Shown here piece after piece: positions 37,848-45,398 of a DNA stretch of 64,000 nt. Made by a program: the position numbers and the translations under genes. Within the stretch, counting starts at the first letter, position 1, and each line of letters opens with the position of its first letter. Under the pieces are notes generated by a model. That model searched no databases. It had not been told where the DNA came from and worked only from the letters and a program-made list of their open reading frames with translations. This DNA is from an uncultured Lachnospiraceae bacterium (GTDB lineage Bacteria > Bacillota > Clostridia > Lachnospirales > Lachnospiraceae): NCBI GenBank assembly GCA_947169235.1, contig CAMVOY010000002.1, positions 19,542 through 83,541 of the forward strand, written 5' to 3'.

Positions 37848-37877
37848 TTGACAAGACCATGTACACAGGTGTAGAAT
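37848..37877 (+). promoter_or_regulatory. Sigma-A promoter of blaI
   Basis: TTGACA (37848-37853), an 18-base spacer and TAGAAT (37872-37877). The first BlaI-like operator overlaps the -10 box. Confidence 0.8.
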
Positions 37878-37917
37878 AGCTATTGCAACGACGAAAAATC
37901 GTGTGTACACATTTGTA
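37862..37917. promoter_or_regulatory. Two BlaI/MecI-type operators
   Basis: TACACAGGTGTA (37862-37873), a perfect dyad, and TACACATTTGTA (37906-37917) match the TACA..TGTA operator plan of BlaI-family repressors. One overlaps the -10 and the other lies downstream of the start of transcription, so autorepression is likely. Confidence 0.75.
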
Positions 37918-37935
37918 GAACGAGGGGATATATTA

Positions 37936-38319
37936 ATGGCAAACAAATCTGATGAAATCCGATTGCATGAGGGTGAGTTAAACGTGATGGAGCTTTTATG
38001 GTCCAACAGCGTTCTCGCTGCAAAAGATATTGCAAAGATCATCAAGGAGTATATCGGTTGGGAGAAGAATACGACCTATACGGTTATTAAACGTCTGATC
38101 GATAAAGGTGCCGTGTCACGTGAGGATCCCGGTTTTAACTGCAGAGCCAAGGTCACCAAAAAGGAAGTTCAGCGTATTGAGACCGAGGCCTTGTTATCAA
38201 AAATGTTTAACGGATCACTCAGCGTATTTATCCAGGATTATCTTGGACAGAGAAAACTGAACACTGAAGAGATAATTGAGCTTCAGAGAATGATCAATAG
38301 AAATCAGAAAGCCGGTTGA
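37936..38319 (+). CDS. blaI: BlaI/MecI-family transcriptional repressor
   Basis: The start at 37936 (MANKSDEIRLHEGELNV) follows GAGGGG; the track start (GTG 37903) lies inside an operator. The 127-residue protein has the family winged helix (LNVMELLWSNSVLAAKDIAK, TTYTVIKRLIDKGAVSRE) and a C-terminal dimerisation region (FIQDYLGQRKLNTEEIIELQ). No blaR1 sensor protease or beta-lactamase lies nearby, so its inducer and targets are unknown. A terminator follows directly. Confidence 0.93.
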   Translation: MANKSDEIRLHEGELNVMELLWSNSVLAAKDIAKIIKEYIGWEKNTTYTVIKRLIDKGAVSREDPGFNCRAKVTKKEVQRIETEALLSKMFNGSLSVFIQDYLGQRKLNTEEIIELQRMINRNQKAG

Positions 38320-38360
38320 TCGATAGCAGTGGTTCTCAGATTAAATAATGAATCAGATAT

Positions 38361-38391
38361 GCCTTATGACTCAGGTCATAGGGCTTTTCTT
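38361..38391 (+). terminator. Intrinsic terminator of blaI
   Basis: GCC(T)TATGAC TCAG GTCATA(G)GGC forms a hairpin followed by TTTTCTTTAT. Confidence 0.88.
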
Positions 38392-38487
38392 TATATCCGG
38401 ATAATGCGCGTAAATACGGTACTTGGAGAATATATTATGATATGAGAGAGATAACTCTCTTGGACAAACTCCAGTTTTTCAAAAACC

Positions 38488-38517
38488 TTGACATATAACT
38501 TGTTTATATGATATTAT
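38488..38517 (+). promoter_or_regulatory. Strong extended -10 promoter reading into a palindromic element
   Basis: TTGACA (38488-38493), an 18-base spacer ending in TGA, and TATTAT (38512-38517), an extended -10. The expected start near 38524 falls at the left arm of the nested-palindrome copy, with no gene until 39026. Confidence 0.75.
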
Positions 38518-38521
38518 ATTA

Positions 38522-38682
38522 CCGTATGATTGGATTGCGTATCTGTGAGGACACGCTTTCGCTTTTTCATCATACGTCACGTTGTGCGGCTCGAAGAAAA
38601 CGTAAACGTTTTCTTATACCTCGCCTGCGCAACGACGTATGATGGACATTCCTCACAGTAATACGCTTATCCAATCATACGG
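38522..38682 (-). repeat. Nested-palindrome element, copy 3, inverted (apical subtype A)
   Basis: Read on the - strand it follows the plan of copy 1: outer arms CCGTATGATTGGAT/ATCCAATCATACGG, then CTGTGAGG/CCTCACAG, CATCATACGTC/GACGTATGATG, GTTG/CAAC and the apical AAGAAAACGT/ACGTTTTCTT. The segments GTTGCGCAGGCGAGGT and CGAGCCGCACAACGTG are identical to copy 1, while the stems differ and stay paired. A GC-GAAA-GC motif lies on the same arm. ATAACTTGTTTA-like bases extend the symmetry outward. Confidence 0.85.
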
Positions 38683-38766
38683 GTTGGTTTTCAACATCAG
38701 ATAAAACAAGTTATAAAGTCAATCATTTAAAAATACTGTCGCTTCAATTTTCAGTAGACTAAATGA

Positions 38767-38810
38767 GCGTGATGGAAAAAGCGTATCACCGTAAGGGATG
38801 TGCTTATTCA
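38767..38810 (+). repeat. Partial nested-palindrome copy (5' arm only)
   Basis: GCGTGATGGAAAAAGCGTATCACC, then GGGATGTGCTT, matches the 5' arms of copies 2 and 4. It then switches to TTATTCAATCATAC, close to the right end of copy 3. No matching 3' arm follows. Its left flank (ACTAAATGA) resembles the left flank of copy 2 (ACTAAACGA). Confidence 0.65.
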
Positions 38811-38848
38811 ATCATACTGTTATCTAGTCTTTGCCAAAGTTGAATAAG

Positions 38849-38986
38849 GCGTGATGAAGAATGTGTATCACTGTGATGGATGTCTCTTGAACGTCGGTGC
38901 GTAGCGTGCGTATTTTGCACGCATGCACCGCTACGTTCAAGAAAAAAGCGCAAGCGTGCCATCACAGATACACGTATTCATCACGC
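38849..38986 (+). repeat. Nested-palindrome element, copy 4 (apical subtype B)
   Basis: The length is 138 bp, the same as copy 2. The outer arms GCGTGATGAAGAATGTGTATC and GATACACGTATTCATCACGC pair, then CTGTGATGG/CCATCACAG, CTTGAACGT/ACGTTCAAG, GGTGC/GCACC and GCGTGC/GCACGC. Compared with copy 2, GTTGC/GCAAC has become GGTGC/GCACC and TTGT/ACAA has become TTGA/TCAA, both with pairing kept. The GC-GCAA-GC motif is present. It ends 39 bases before the xer start. Confidence 0.85.
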
Positions 38987-39025
38987 CGTAAACATTATAT
39001 GTTATTACATTAGGAGGAAAATCAA

Positions 39026-40096
39026 ATGGCCACTGATAAAAAGATCACGTATCACGAGCAGACGTCTCGTGAAAACACACGAAAGCTTCGTGAGGTATTG
39101 GAGACTTTGCCTCCGTTTTGCAGAGATTATTTTCGTGCAATGGAACCAAAGACTTCAGCTAAGACCAGAATAAGCTACGTATACGATATACGCCTTTTCT
39201 TTACATTTTTATGCGAAAGTAATCCTTACTTCAAAAAGAAAGATAACATCACATCGATAAGGCTTGATGAATTGGAACAGCTCAATGCTATCGATATCGA
39301 GGAATTTATGGAGTATTTGAAGCTGTATGAGGATGAGTCAGGTGTGACTCATACAAATGGTGAACGAGGCTTAAAACGCAAATTAGCGTCTCTGAGGAGC
39401 TTTTTCAATTATTATTACAAGCATGAGCTCATAAAGACCAATCCAACGGTCATCGTAGACATGCCAAAGCTTCATAAACAGGAGATAACGAGGCTTGATT
39501 ATGATGAGGTGGCAAATCTTTTAGACTATGTTGAGCATGGCGGAGAGGCGATGTCCGGCATGAAAAGAACATATTTTGAGAAGAATCGCATCAGAAATCT
39601 TGCACTCTTCACTCTCCTGCTCGGCACCGGTATACGTGTTTCCGAGTGTGTCGGTCTGGATACGGAGGATATTGATTTCAAGAATAATCGGATCAGGATC
39701 ATACGAAAAGGCGGCAAAGAAGACTTCGTTTACTTCGGTGACGAGGTTGCCGAGGCTATGTATACATATTATGAAGAACGTAAAACCATCGATACAAAAC
39801 CGGGCCATGAGCACGCGTTTTTCTTATCGATTCAAAAAAGACGAATCACGGTGCAGGCTGTTGAGGATCTCGTAAAAGAGGCTGCCTCTCATGTGACGAC
39901 TGTTAAACATATCACGCCACATAAGCTCAGATCAACCTATGGTACCAGTCTTTATCGTGAAACCGGCGATATTTATCTCGTGGCTGAGGTTTTGGGGCAT
40001 AACGACGTAAATACAACGAGACGACACTACGCTGCGCTCGATGAGGATCGCAAACGAAGGGCCGCCTCGGCAGTTACATTACGTAAGGACGAATAG
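39026..40096 (+). CDS. Tyrosine recombinase of XerC/D class, XerS-like
   Basis: The 356-residue length matches streptococcal XerS rather than the usual 300-residue XerC or XerD. An N-terminal SAM-like core-binding domain (PPFCRDYFRAMEPKT to FFNYYYKHEL) precedes the catalytic domain with Arg near 202 (LGTGIRVSE), HKLRSTYGTSLY near 298, LGHNDVNTTRRHY and the nucleophile Tyr near 334. Such enzymes resolve chromosome dimers or integrate mobile DNA. No phage or transposon genes surround it, and palindromic elements and a dif-like sequence lie just upstream. It ends one base from the convergent amidase gene. Confidence 0.88.
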   Translation: MATDKKITYHEQTSRENTRKLREVLETLPPFCRDYFRAMEPKTSAKTRISYVYDIRLFFTFLCESNPYFKKKDNITSIRLDELEQLNAIDIEEFMEYLKLYEDESGVTHTNGERGLKRKLASLRSFFNYYYKHELIKTNPTVIVDMPKLHKQEITRLDYDEVANLLDYVEHGGEAMSGMKRTYFEKNRIRNLALFTLLLGTGIRVSECVGLDTEDIDFKNNRIRIIRKGGKEDFVYFGDEVAEAMYTYYEERKTIDTKPGHEHAFFLSIQKRRITVQAVEDLVKEAASHVTTVKHITPHKLRSTYGTSLYRETGDIYLVAEVLGHNDVNTTRRHYAALDEDRKRRAASAVTLRKDE

Positions 40097-40097
40097 A

Positions 40098-41927
40098 TCA
40101 CCTTTTTGTCGGATATTTTTTGAAGAATGAATCAATAACTCCTGCGATTGTCTTGGATGCTTTGTTTTTAAAGCTGGTTGTGTTTACACGCTTGTGATCC
40201 TTATCTCCGCTAAGGAAACAAAGCTCAATAAGAATCGCCGGCACGCTGTTTCTCTTGATCACATAGAAACCGGCACTCTTTACTCCGCGGTCAGCTGTTT
40301 TAAGAGCATTTACTATAGCGGTATCCATCATACTTGCCATGATGGAGCTTTTTATCCCTGAGAACGATGATTTATTGTTGCTTGTGGAATAATAAACCTC
40401 CGTACCATTTGCTTTTTTGTTATCCGCAGAGTTCATATGCAGGCTGACAAACGCATCTGCACCGACCTTTGCAGCAAACCTCGACCTGTCATCCAATGTG
40501 ACAAAGCTGTCATTCATTCGGGTCCAGTACACCTTTATCTTTGGATTTGCATCTCTGAAATACTTATGAAGTATCGTGTATCCCATATTCAGATTCAGAT
40601 TTTTCTCATGGATGCCATAATGCGAGGCTCCGTTGTCAAAATCCCCATGACCGCAGTCGAACACCAGGATATTTTTGAAGATCTTTCTGGGTTTATCCAG
40701 TGTGACCAAAAATTCGTCTCCGATACGATCGATCTTGTAGCCCTGAAGTGTTTTCGTCGTGATCTTTATTACGGTATTCCCACTTGACGTGGTTGAAACC
40801 TTGTATTTCTTTATGTAGTCATTGTTGATCACCGGCGGATGCTCTGTATAAAACTTGTAATGATCACCTTTGATTATTATCTTGAAAGCTTTTGTATACT
40901 TGACAGAATCGTAGCATTCATCCACCTTGATGCTGTCTATGAGATACGAAGTATCCGGTCTTGAAAACTTCAGTGAATAATTATACTGCTGACCTGTCTG
41001 TGTCGAATAATCCCAAAGAAGCTTGAAATGCAGATGCTTTTCAACTGTCGTATATGTAAACTCTGTCACATCGGTACAATACAGAGTGATCGTTACCTTT
41101 CCGTTTTCCTCGGATACAACCATGCGCTGCACGATATCACCGAATCTGTCAAACATCTTTATATCAGGCAAAAACATCGAGTCGGGAAGCGTGATGGTAA
41201 TGACCTGACTGCTCCTGTCTACGCTCACTGAATCAAAAGATGCCTGCCTGTCACCGTAAAAATCAAGGTCAATGTACGCCATATTGTCAAACATGGAGTA
41301 CTTTCCTACAGCCTCTGATATGTGATTCTTTGATGTATCTGTATCCTCTGTGGTACCTTTCCAGTCAAATAACAATGACCTATACATGCTATATTTAAGC
41401 GTCGCAGAATCCCATGAGCCTGTATATCCCATCGCAGAAATAAATCTTGCCAACGGGATGCACAAAACGGGTGCATCTGTATCTTTTTGAACAATTGTTA
41501 TAGGCTTCGTAAGTGAATAAGCAGTCGGTTTTTCATCTTTTTCAACAGTAAAGCTGCTCTCTCCTGCTTTCATGTAAATGGTAGTTTTTGTGTCTTCGTC
41601 ATATGCTCTGTACGATGCCAAAGTCTCATCGTATGAAAAATCAAATCCCCATACGTTTTTGATAAGCTCTTCGGCTGGCGCATACAGAATACCGTTTATC
41701 TTTATTATGGGAAGGCTTTGGAACGAATAATCCTTGTGATGATATATAAGTGAGCCCTGAACACCGGTATACATCTGTGTCGATCCGTCATATGTGATGT
41801 TAAAAGGTGCGGGTTCCTTTTTATTATTTGACTTCGCCTGAGAGTTCACGGCAAAAACAGACAGAGACAGTACCGTTAATGCCAAAGCAAGCAAGGCACT
41901 GCTCAAAAATGAAAGTCTGAACTTCAT
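40098..41927 (-). CDS. Secreted N-acetylmuramoyl-L-alanine amidase (Amidase_3)
   Basis: The 609-residue protein has a signal peptide (about 1-31, ending NSQAKS). A copper-amine-oxidase-N-like domain follows (about 65-195; IKINGILYAPAEEL, CIPLARFISAMGY), then an AMIN-like region (about 200-390) and a C-terminal zinc amidase. Metal and catalytic residues are seen in DCGHGDFDNGA, HEKNLNLN, VSLHMNSAD and PAILIELCFLS. It splits the stem peptide from MurNAc, for daughter-cell separation or wall turnover. GGAGGAATAG precedes the ATG. Confidence 0.93.
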   Translation of the reverse strand: MKFRLSFLSSALLALALTVLSLSVFAVNSQAKSNNKKEPAPFNITYDGSTQMYTGVQGSLIYHHKDYSFQSLPIIKINGILYAPAEELIKNVWGFDFSYDETLASYRAYDEDTKTTIYMKAGESSFTVEKDEKPTAYSLTKPITIVQKDTDAPVLCIPLARFISAMGYTGSWDSATLKYSMYRSLLFDWKGTTEDTDTSKNHISEAVGKYSMFDNMAYIDLDFYGDRQASFDSVSVDRSSQVITITLPDSMFLPDIKMFDRFGDIVQRMVVSEENGKVTITLYCTDVTEFTYTTVEKHLHFKLLWDYSTQTGQQYNYSLKFSRPDTSYLIDSIKVDECYDSVKYTKAFKIIIKGDHYKFYTEHPPVINNDYIKKYKVSTTSSGNTVIKITTKTLQGYKIDRIGDEFLVTLDKPRKIFKNILVFDCGHGDFDNGASHYGIHEKNLNLNMGYTILHKYFRDANPKIKVYWTRMNDSFVTLDDRSRFAAKVGADAFVSLHMNSADNKKANGTEVYYSTSNNKSSFSGIKSSIMASMMDTAIVNALKTADRGVKSAGFYVIKRNSVPAILIELCFLSGDKDHKRVNTTSFKNKASKTIAGVIDSFFKKYPTKR

Positions 41928-42050
41928 AACACTATTCCTCCAATCGCCCCAAAACGCTTCATTAAATTAATCATGCACTGCATAATATAACGTTTTTACA
42001 TGACAAAATCATGTCAACACATATGATTTTTCGTTATTTTTTAAAAAAAT

Positions 42051-42121
42051 CGAATATTTGTTCGAAAAATGTATTGACAAACATCTGTTCGTGTGATATA
42101 TTTGTATCAAACAGATGTTCG
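42051..42121. promoter_or_regulatory. Cluster of three LexA boxes
   Basis: CGAATATTTGTTCG (42051-42064, one base off), CAAACATCTGTTCG (42078-42091, perfect on the - strand) and CAAACAGATGTTCG (42108-42121) fit CGAACRNRYGTTYG. The middle box lies between the -35 and -10 of the promoter below. Centres are 27 and 30 bases apart. Confidence 0.85.
42074..42102 (+). promoter_or_regulatory. SOS-controlled sigma-A promoter
   Basis: TTGACA (42074-42079), a 17-base spacer containing a LexA box, and TATATT (42097-42102). Confidence 0.82.
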
Positions 42122-42147
42122 GTTTATGTTTGAAAAGGAGAATGACT

Positions 42148-42462
42148 ATGATCACAAAGTTTTTAACAGGGAAAAGATCTGTAATATGCGGGGTGATTGC
42201 CGTAGTGGTGTTATGTGTGCTGTTTTTCCTGATGTTCAACTCCAACGCTTCAGCTGACTCCGGTGACTTGCTTTCAGTGCGAGGCTACGAGCGTGTGCTT
42301 ATCCGTCCGGGAGATACGCTGGATAAGCTTTCAAAGAAATATGCATACAGCTACTCTCATATCTCTCCATCAGAATACAAAAACCAGATCATTCAGCTGA
42401 ATGATCTGGACAGTGACTATATCCGCGAAGGGATATACCTTATGATGCCTGTTTGCAAATAG
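42148..42462 (+). CDS. yneA: YneA-like LysM membrane protein, probable SOS cell-division inhibitor
   Basis: I choose ATG 42148 (MITKFLTGKR), seven bases after AAAGGAG; the track start at 42115 lies in a LexA box. The 104-residue protein has one membrane segment (about 12-31) and a C-terminal LysM domain (about 45-104; VLIRPGDTLDKLSKKYAYSY). This matches Bacillus YneA in size, topology and domain. YneA blocks septation during SOS. Three LexA boxes in its promoter support the call. Unlike in Bacillus, it is not beside lexA, which is 25 kb away. Confidence 0.72.
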   Translation: MITKFLTGKRSVICGVIAVVVLCVLFFLMFNSNASADSGDLLSVRGYERVLIRPGDTLDKLSKKYAYSYSHISPSEYKNQIIQLNDLDSDYIREGIYLMMPVCK

Positions 42463-42470
42463 AGGATGTA

Positions 42471-42707
42471 TCAGTCGTCCTCTCCTCTGATCTTTATCGC
42501 ACCGCTTGAGAGCTCATCGATAGCGATAGAAAGCGGCTTAGGGCACTTGATCTTCTCCTCGAGAGGTTCAGAACCATCGATGATCTGCTTTGCGCGCTTT
42601 GCTGTGGCAAGTACGATCGAATAACGGCTGTTTACAACCGGCTGTTCGCCCTGCTCTACCTCGCTGTTTGCGATATTCATAAGGTCTGTGTAAGATGGAT
42701 GTAACAT
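42471..42707 (-). CDS. rpoZ: RNA polymerase omega subunit
   Basis: The start at 42707 (MLHPSYTDLM) follows AAAGGAG; the track ORF is longer. The 78-residue protein has the omega core NSRYSIVLATAKRAKQIIDG and a tail resembling KPLSIAIDELSSGAIKI. Omega helps assemble beta-prime. It is the last gene of the yicC-remA-gmk-lepB-rpoZ unit; in most Firmicutes rpoZ directly follows gmk, but here lepB is inserted between them. Confidence 0.92.
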   Translation of the reverse strand: MLHPSYTDLMNIANSEVEQGEQPVVNSRYSIVLATAKRAKQIIDGSEPLEEKIKCPKPLSIAIDELSSGAIKIRGEDD

Positions 42708-42727
42708 TGTATTTCTCCTTTCTGCTC

Positions 42728-43441
42728 CTAGTTTACAAATCCAAACTTGTTCAATGGCCATATTCTCATGAAAGCCTTGCCCTCTATAAAGCTTCTTTTT
42801 ACAGGACCCGGCGCATCTTCCTCGGCCATTTCATCAAGCTCATCTTCTGAATATTTATCTGCGTATTTTTCAATGGTTTCAGGAGGAATCTTTCTACTGT
42901 CAAGCGATACCGCTCTGTTATCTCCCAAAACAAAGTACTCATCTTCTTTTAATGTGTAACCTTTTGCTGCCAGGCCTTCCTCATCCATGGCGTTCTTGGC
43001 GTATTTATCCTCGATAACCTGGCCATTCACCTTGATCGTATTCTTTTCGATCTGAATTGTCTCACCCGGCAAACCATATACTCTCTTTATATAAAACTCA
43101 GAGTCATCAACTTCTTTACCCTTTGGATAGAAAACTACTATATCATATCTTTCAGGATCATGGAAGGCATAGGATATTTTATCTATGAGAAGCCTCTCGC
43201 CATCATGAAGAGTGTCCTCCATGGATTCACCGGATACATTGGTCGACTGACAAACATATCTGGGAACTACATATACACATACAAATATCAGGACAATGTA
43301 TATTCCAATCTCAATTCCGATACTGAGTTTCGATCTTGATTTTGTTTCTTCTTCCTTTTTTTCGACGGGTTTTGAGGTATTTACATCATCAAAGTCCTCA
43401 ACCACGACGAAATCGTCTCTGTCTTCAATATTACCGGTCAT
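42728..43441 (-). CDS. lepB: Signal peptidase I
   Basis: The 237-residue protein has an acidic then basic cytoplasmic start (1-40), a membrane segment (about 41-60), Ser73 in VSGESMEDTL, Lys119 in FYIKRVYGLPGE and GDNRAVSLDSR. All catalytic residues are present. It is the third LepB-like protein of the window and the second that looks active. It sits between gmk and rpoZ on the same strand. Confidence 0.94.
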   Translation of the reverse strand: MTGNIEDRDDFVVVEDFDDVNTSKPVEKKEEETKSRSKLSIGIEIGIYIVLIFVCVYVVPRYVCQSTNVSGESMEDTLHDGERLLIDKISYAFHDPERYDIVVFYPKGKEVDDSEFYIKRVYGLPGETIQIEKNTIKVNGQVIEDKYAKNAMDEEGLAAKGYTLKEDEYFVLGDNRAVSLDSRKIPPETIEKYADKYSEDELDEMAEEDAPGPVKRSFIEGKAFMRIWPLNKFGFVN

Positions 43442-43458
43442 CTTTTCATCTCCAACAC

Positions 43459-44094
43459 TTATGAAAACTTTTCTTTTACCAGGTCAGCGAGTTCCTTTGC
43501 CAACTCATCAATTATCTCCGATTGACGGTCTGTAAGGTTATGCTGACTGTTTATGATGCCCATGATCTGTTCTACAGCTCTGTCAAGGTCATCATTTATG
43601 ATAAGATAATCATAATCCTTAATAAAATGTGTTTCACGAACAGTCTGTTCAAAACGAATACTTATCTGTTCATCGCTCTCTGTTCCGCGGTTCTTTAACC
43701 TGTCATACAGATCCTTCGCTGTCGGCGGAACGACGAACATAAGGACAGCGTCAGGGAAAAGCTTTTTGACCTGCATACCTCCCTGCACCTCGATCTCGAG
43801 AATAACATCCTTACCTTCAGCAAGCCTGTCTTCAATTGCTTTTTTGGGGGTTCCGTAATAATTCCCTGCATACTCGGCATACTCTATAAGTTCTTTTTCA
43901 TGGATCATTCTTTCGAACTCATCTTTGGATACGAAATAATAATCTTTGCCGTCAACCTCTCCGGATCTGGGAGCTCTGGTTGTACACGATATCGAGAGGA
44001 AGATCTCATGATCAGCTAAAAGTCTTCTGACCAATGTACCTTTTCCTGCGCCCGAAAACCCCGAAATTACGGTAAGAACACCTTTTTTATTCAC
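43459..44094 (-). CDS. gmk: Guanylate kinase
   Basis: The 211-residue protein has the P-loop SGFSGAGKGTLVRRLL, the GMP-binding SCTTRAPRSGEVDGKDYYFV and EYAEYAGNYYGTPKKAI. It phosphorylates GMP to GDP. It overlaps remA by 8 bases, the usual Firmicute arrangement. Confidence 0.97.
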   Translation of the reverse strand: MNKKGVLTVISGFSGAGKGTLVRRLLADHEIFLSISCTTRAPRSGEVDGKDYYFVSKDEFERMIHEKELIEYAEYAGNYYGTPKKAIEDRLAEGKDVILEIEVQGGMQVKKLFPDAVLMFVVPPTAKDLYDRLKNRGTESDEQISIRFEQTVRETHFIKDYDYLIINDDLDRAVEQIMGIINSQHNLTDRQSEIIDELAKELADLVKEKFS

Positions 44095-44344
44095 TCTCTA
44101 AATCCCCCTTTGCCGTATCAATACGAAGAACTATCGTCTCAGGCAATAATGCTGACAATACTATGCTGTTGTTTTCCATCACGAGAACGGATTTAGTTTT
44201 TCTGCCGCAGGTGCCGTCCGTAGCCAGTCCATTATCCTTTGCTGCCTGAACCATACGCTTAACCGGAGCTGCATCCGGACCTACTATGCTAAAGATCTTC
44301 TCGGAGTTAACCATGTTTCCGAATCCGATATTGATAAAACTCAT
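44087..44344 (-). CDS. remA: Extracellular matrix regulator RemA-type protein (DUF370)
   Basis: The 85-residue protein matches RemA/YlzA: FINIGFGNMVN, DAAPVKRMVQAAKDNG and VLVMENNSIVLSALLPETI. In Bacillus RemA is a DNA-binding activator of biofilm matrix and osmoprotection genes. In Clostridia the role is less known. The yicC-remA-gmk-rpoZ order is conserved. Confidence 0.93.
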   Translation of the reverse strand: MSFINIGFGNMVNSEKIFSIVGPDAAPVKRMVQAAKDNGLATDGTCGRKTKSVLVMENNSIVLSALLPETIVLRIDTAKGDLESE

Positions 44345-44372
44345 ATTACTTCCAATCTGAAGCGCTACGCTC

Positions 44373-45251
44373 CTACTCTATATTCTGAATCTGTTCACGT
44401 ATCTTTTCAATAAGAGTCTTGAGCTCGATACCATAGTTGGCTATAGTGATATCAGTAGACTTTGAGAGGATCGTATTTGCTTCTCTGTTTAACTCCTGTG
44501 TAAGGAAATCAAGCTTACGGCCGATGTTTTCAGAATCATCAAGCGTGGTTCTCATATGATCGATATGAGTCTTCAACCTCACCATCTCTTCATCAACACA
44601 AAGCTTGTCAGCGTATATCACCATCTCAGAAGCAAGCACTCTCTCATCGATCTGCTTGTCAGCAAGAAGATCTTCTGCCTTTTTTCTGATACGTGCCGTG
44701 TACTCATCAAGGATCTCCGGATAACGCTTTTCGATATTATCAGTTATCTTTTTAACTTCATCAAGCTTTTTGTTAATATCCTCAGCCAGACTCTTTCCTT
44801 CGATGCCCCTGCTCTGAACGAACTGCTCTCCGGCATCAGATAATGCTTTTTCAATAAGTGGTGTGATGATCTCTTCATCAACCGGAGCCTCAGAAAGAGT
44901 AAACACTTCAGGAAGTCTTGCGATCCTATATGCGTCTGTTTTAAATCTCATGGAATTATCAAGAGCCATCTGACGGATGCCCTCGAGATATGCACTTGCA
45001 ACTGATCTGTTGTATGTGATCGAAATATCAGATTCCCCCTGAGCTTCGATGGTCAAAAATACATCGACTTTTCCTCTCGACGCATATTTCTTTACCGTAG
45101 AACGAATCTCATTTTCAAAAAAACCGAATTTATGCGGCATACGAACACTTATATCAAGATACCTGTGATTGACGGATTTCAACTCCACACATACCTTATA
45201 CTGGTCGTTTGCTGATTCTCCTCTTCCGAATCCGGTCATGCTTTGTATCAT
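44373..45251 (-). CDS. yicC: YicC-family endoribonuclease
   Basis: The start at 45251 (MIQSMTGFGRGES) follows GGGAGGTGTG; the track start is 24 bases earlier. The 292-residue protein has the family N-terminus (SMTGFGRG, VELKSVNHRYLDISVRMP) and the C-terminal RKLDFLTQELNREANTILSKS with KTLIEKIREQIQNIE. YicC proteins are RNA-cleaving enzymes. It heads a five-gene unit with its own strong promoter. Confidence 0.93.
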   Translation of the reverse strand: MIQSMTGFGRGESANDQYKVCVELKSVNHRYLDISVRMPHKFGFFENEIRSTVKKYASRGKVDVFLTIEAQGESDISITYNRSVASAYLEGIRQMALDNSMRFKTDAYRIARLPEVFTLSEAPVDEEIITPLIEKALSDAGEQFVQSRGIEGKSLAEDINKKLDEVKKITDNIEKRYPEILDEYTARIRKKAEDLLADKQIDERVLASEMVIYADKLCVDEEMVRLKTHIDHMRTTLDDSENIGRKLDFLTQELNREANTILSKSTDITIANYGIELKTLIEKIREQIQNIE

Positions 45252-45283
45252 ATCACACCTCCCAAACAATAGCATACTGTATT

Positions 45284-45312
45284 ATTATAGAATAAAAACG
45301 CCCCAAAGTCAA
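45284..45312 (-). promoter_or_regulatory. Sigma-A promoter of the yicC-remA-gmk-lepB-rpoZ unit
   Basis: On the - strand: TTGACT (45312-45307), a 17-base spacer and TATAAT (45289-45284). Confidence 0.85.
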
Positions 45313-45321
45313 GGAAACTCG

Positions 45322-45350
45322 TTGACTGAATGAAAAAAAAATGATAAACT
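45322..45350 (+). promoter_or_regulatory. Sigma-A promoter of rqcH
   Basis: TTGACT (45322-45327), a 17-base A-rich spacer and TAAACT (45345-45350), back to back with the yicC promoter. Confidence 0.75.
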
Positions 45351-45398
45351 GTGTGAATAGGTAATAATTGCTGTTAATCATACAAAAAAGGAAAAGCC

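Larger units (their letters stand above)
38392..39025. other. Gene-free 630-bp stretch filled with palindromic elements
   Basis: No credible coding frame is present; the ORF at 38880 is a shadow over a palindrome. In order it holds a dif-like sequence (38421-38446), a GAGAGA/TCTCTC hairpin, a strong extended -10 promoter, an inverted nested-palindrome copy, a broken partial copy and a full direct copy, ending at the xer ribosome site (TAGGAGG). Confidence 0.8.

Noticed and set aside
38880-39173. 97-residue + ORF over element copy 4
   Set aside because: It spans a palindrome and the xer start in another frame, with Arg/Cys-rich composition and no ribosome site; it is a shadow.
39026-40096. 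Phage or integrative-element integrase
   Set aside because: No excisionase, attachment-site repeats or other mobile genes are nearby; length and sequence fit XerS-like housekeeping recombinases better.
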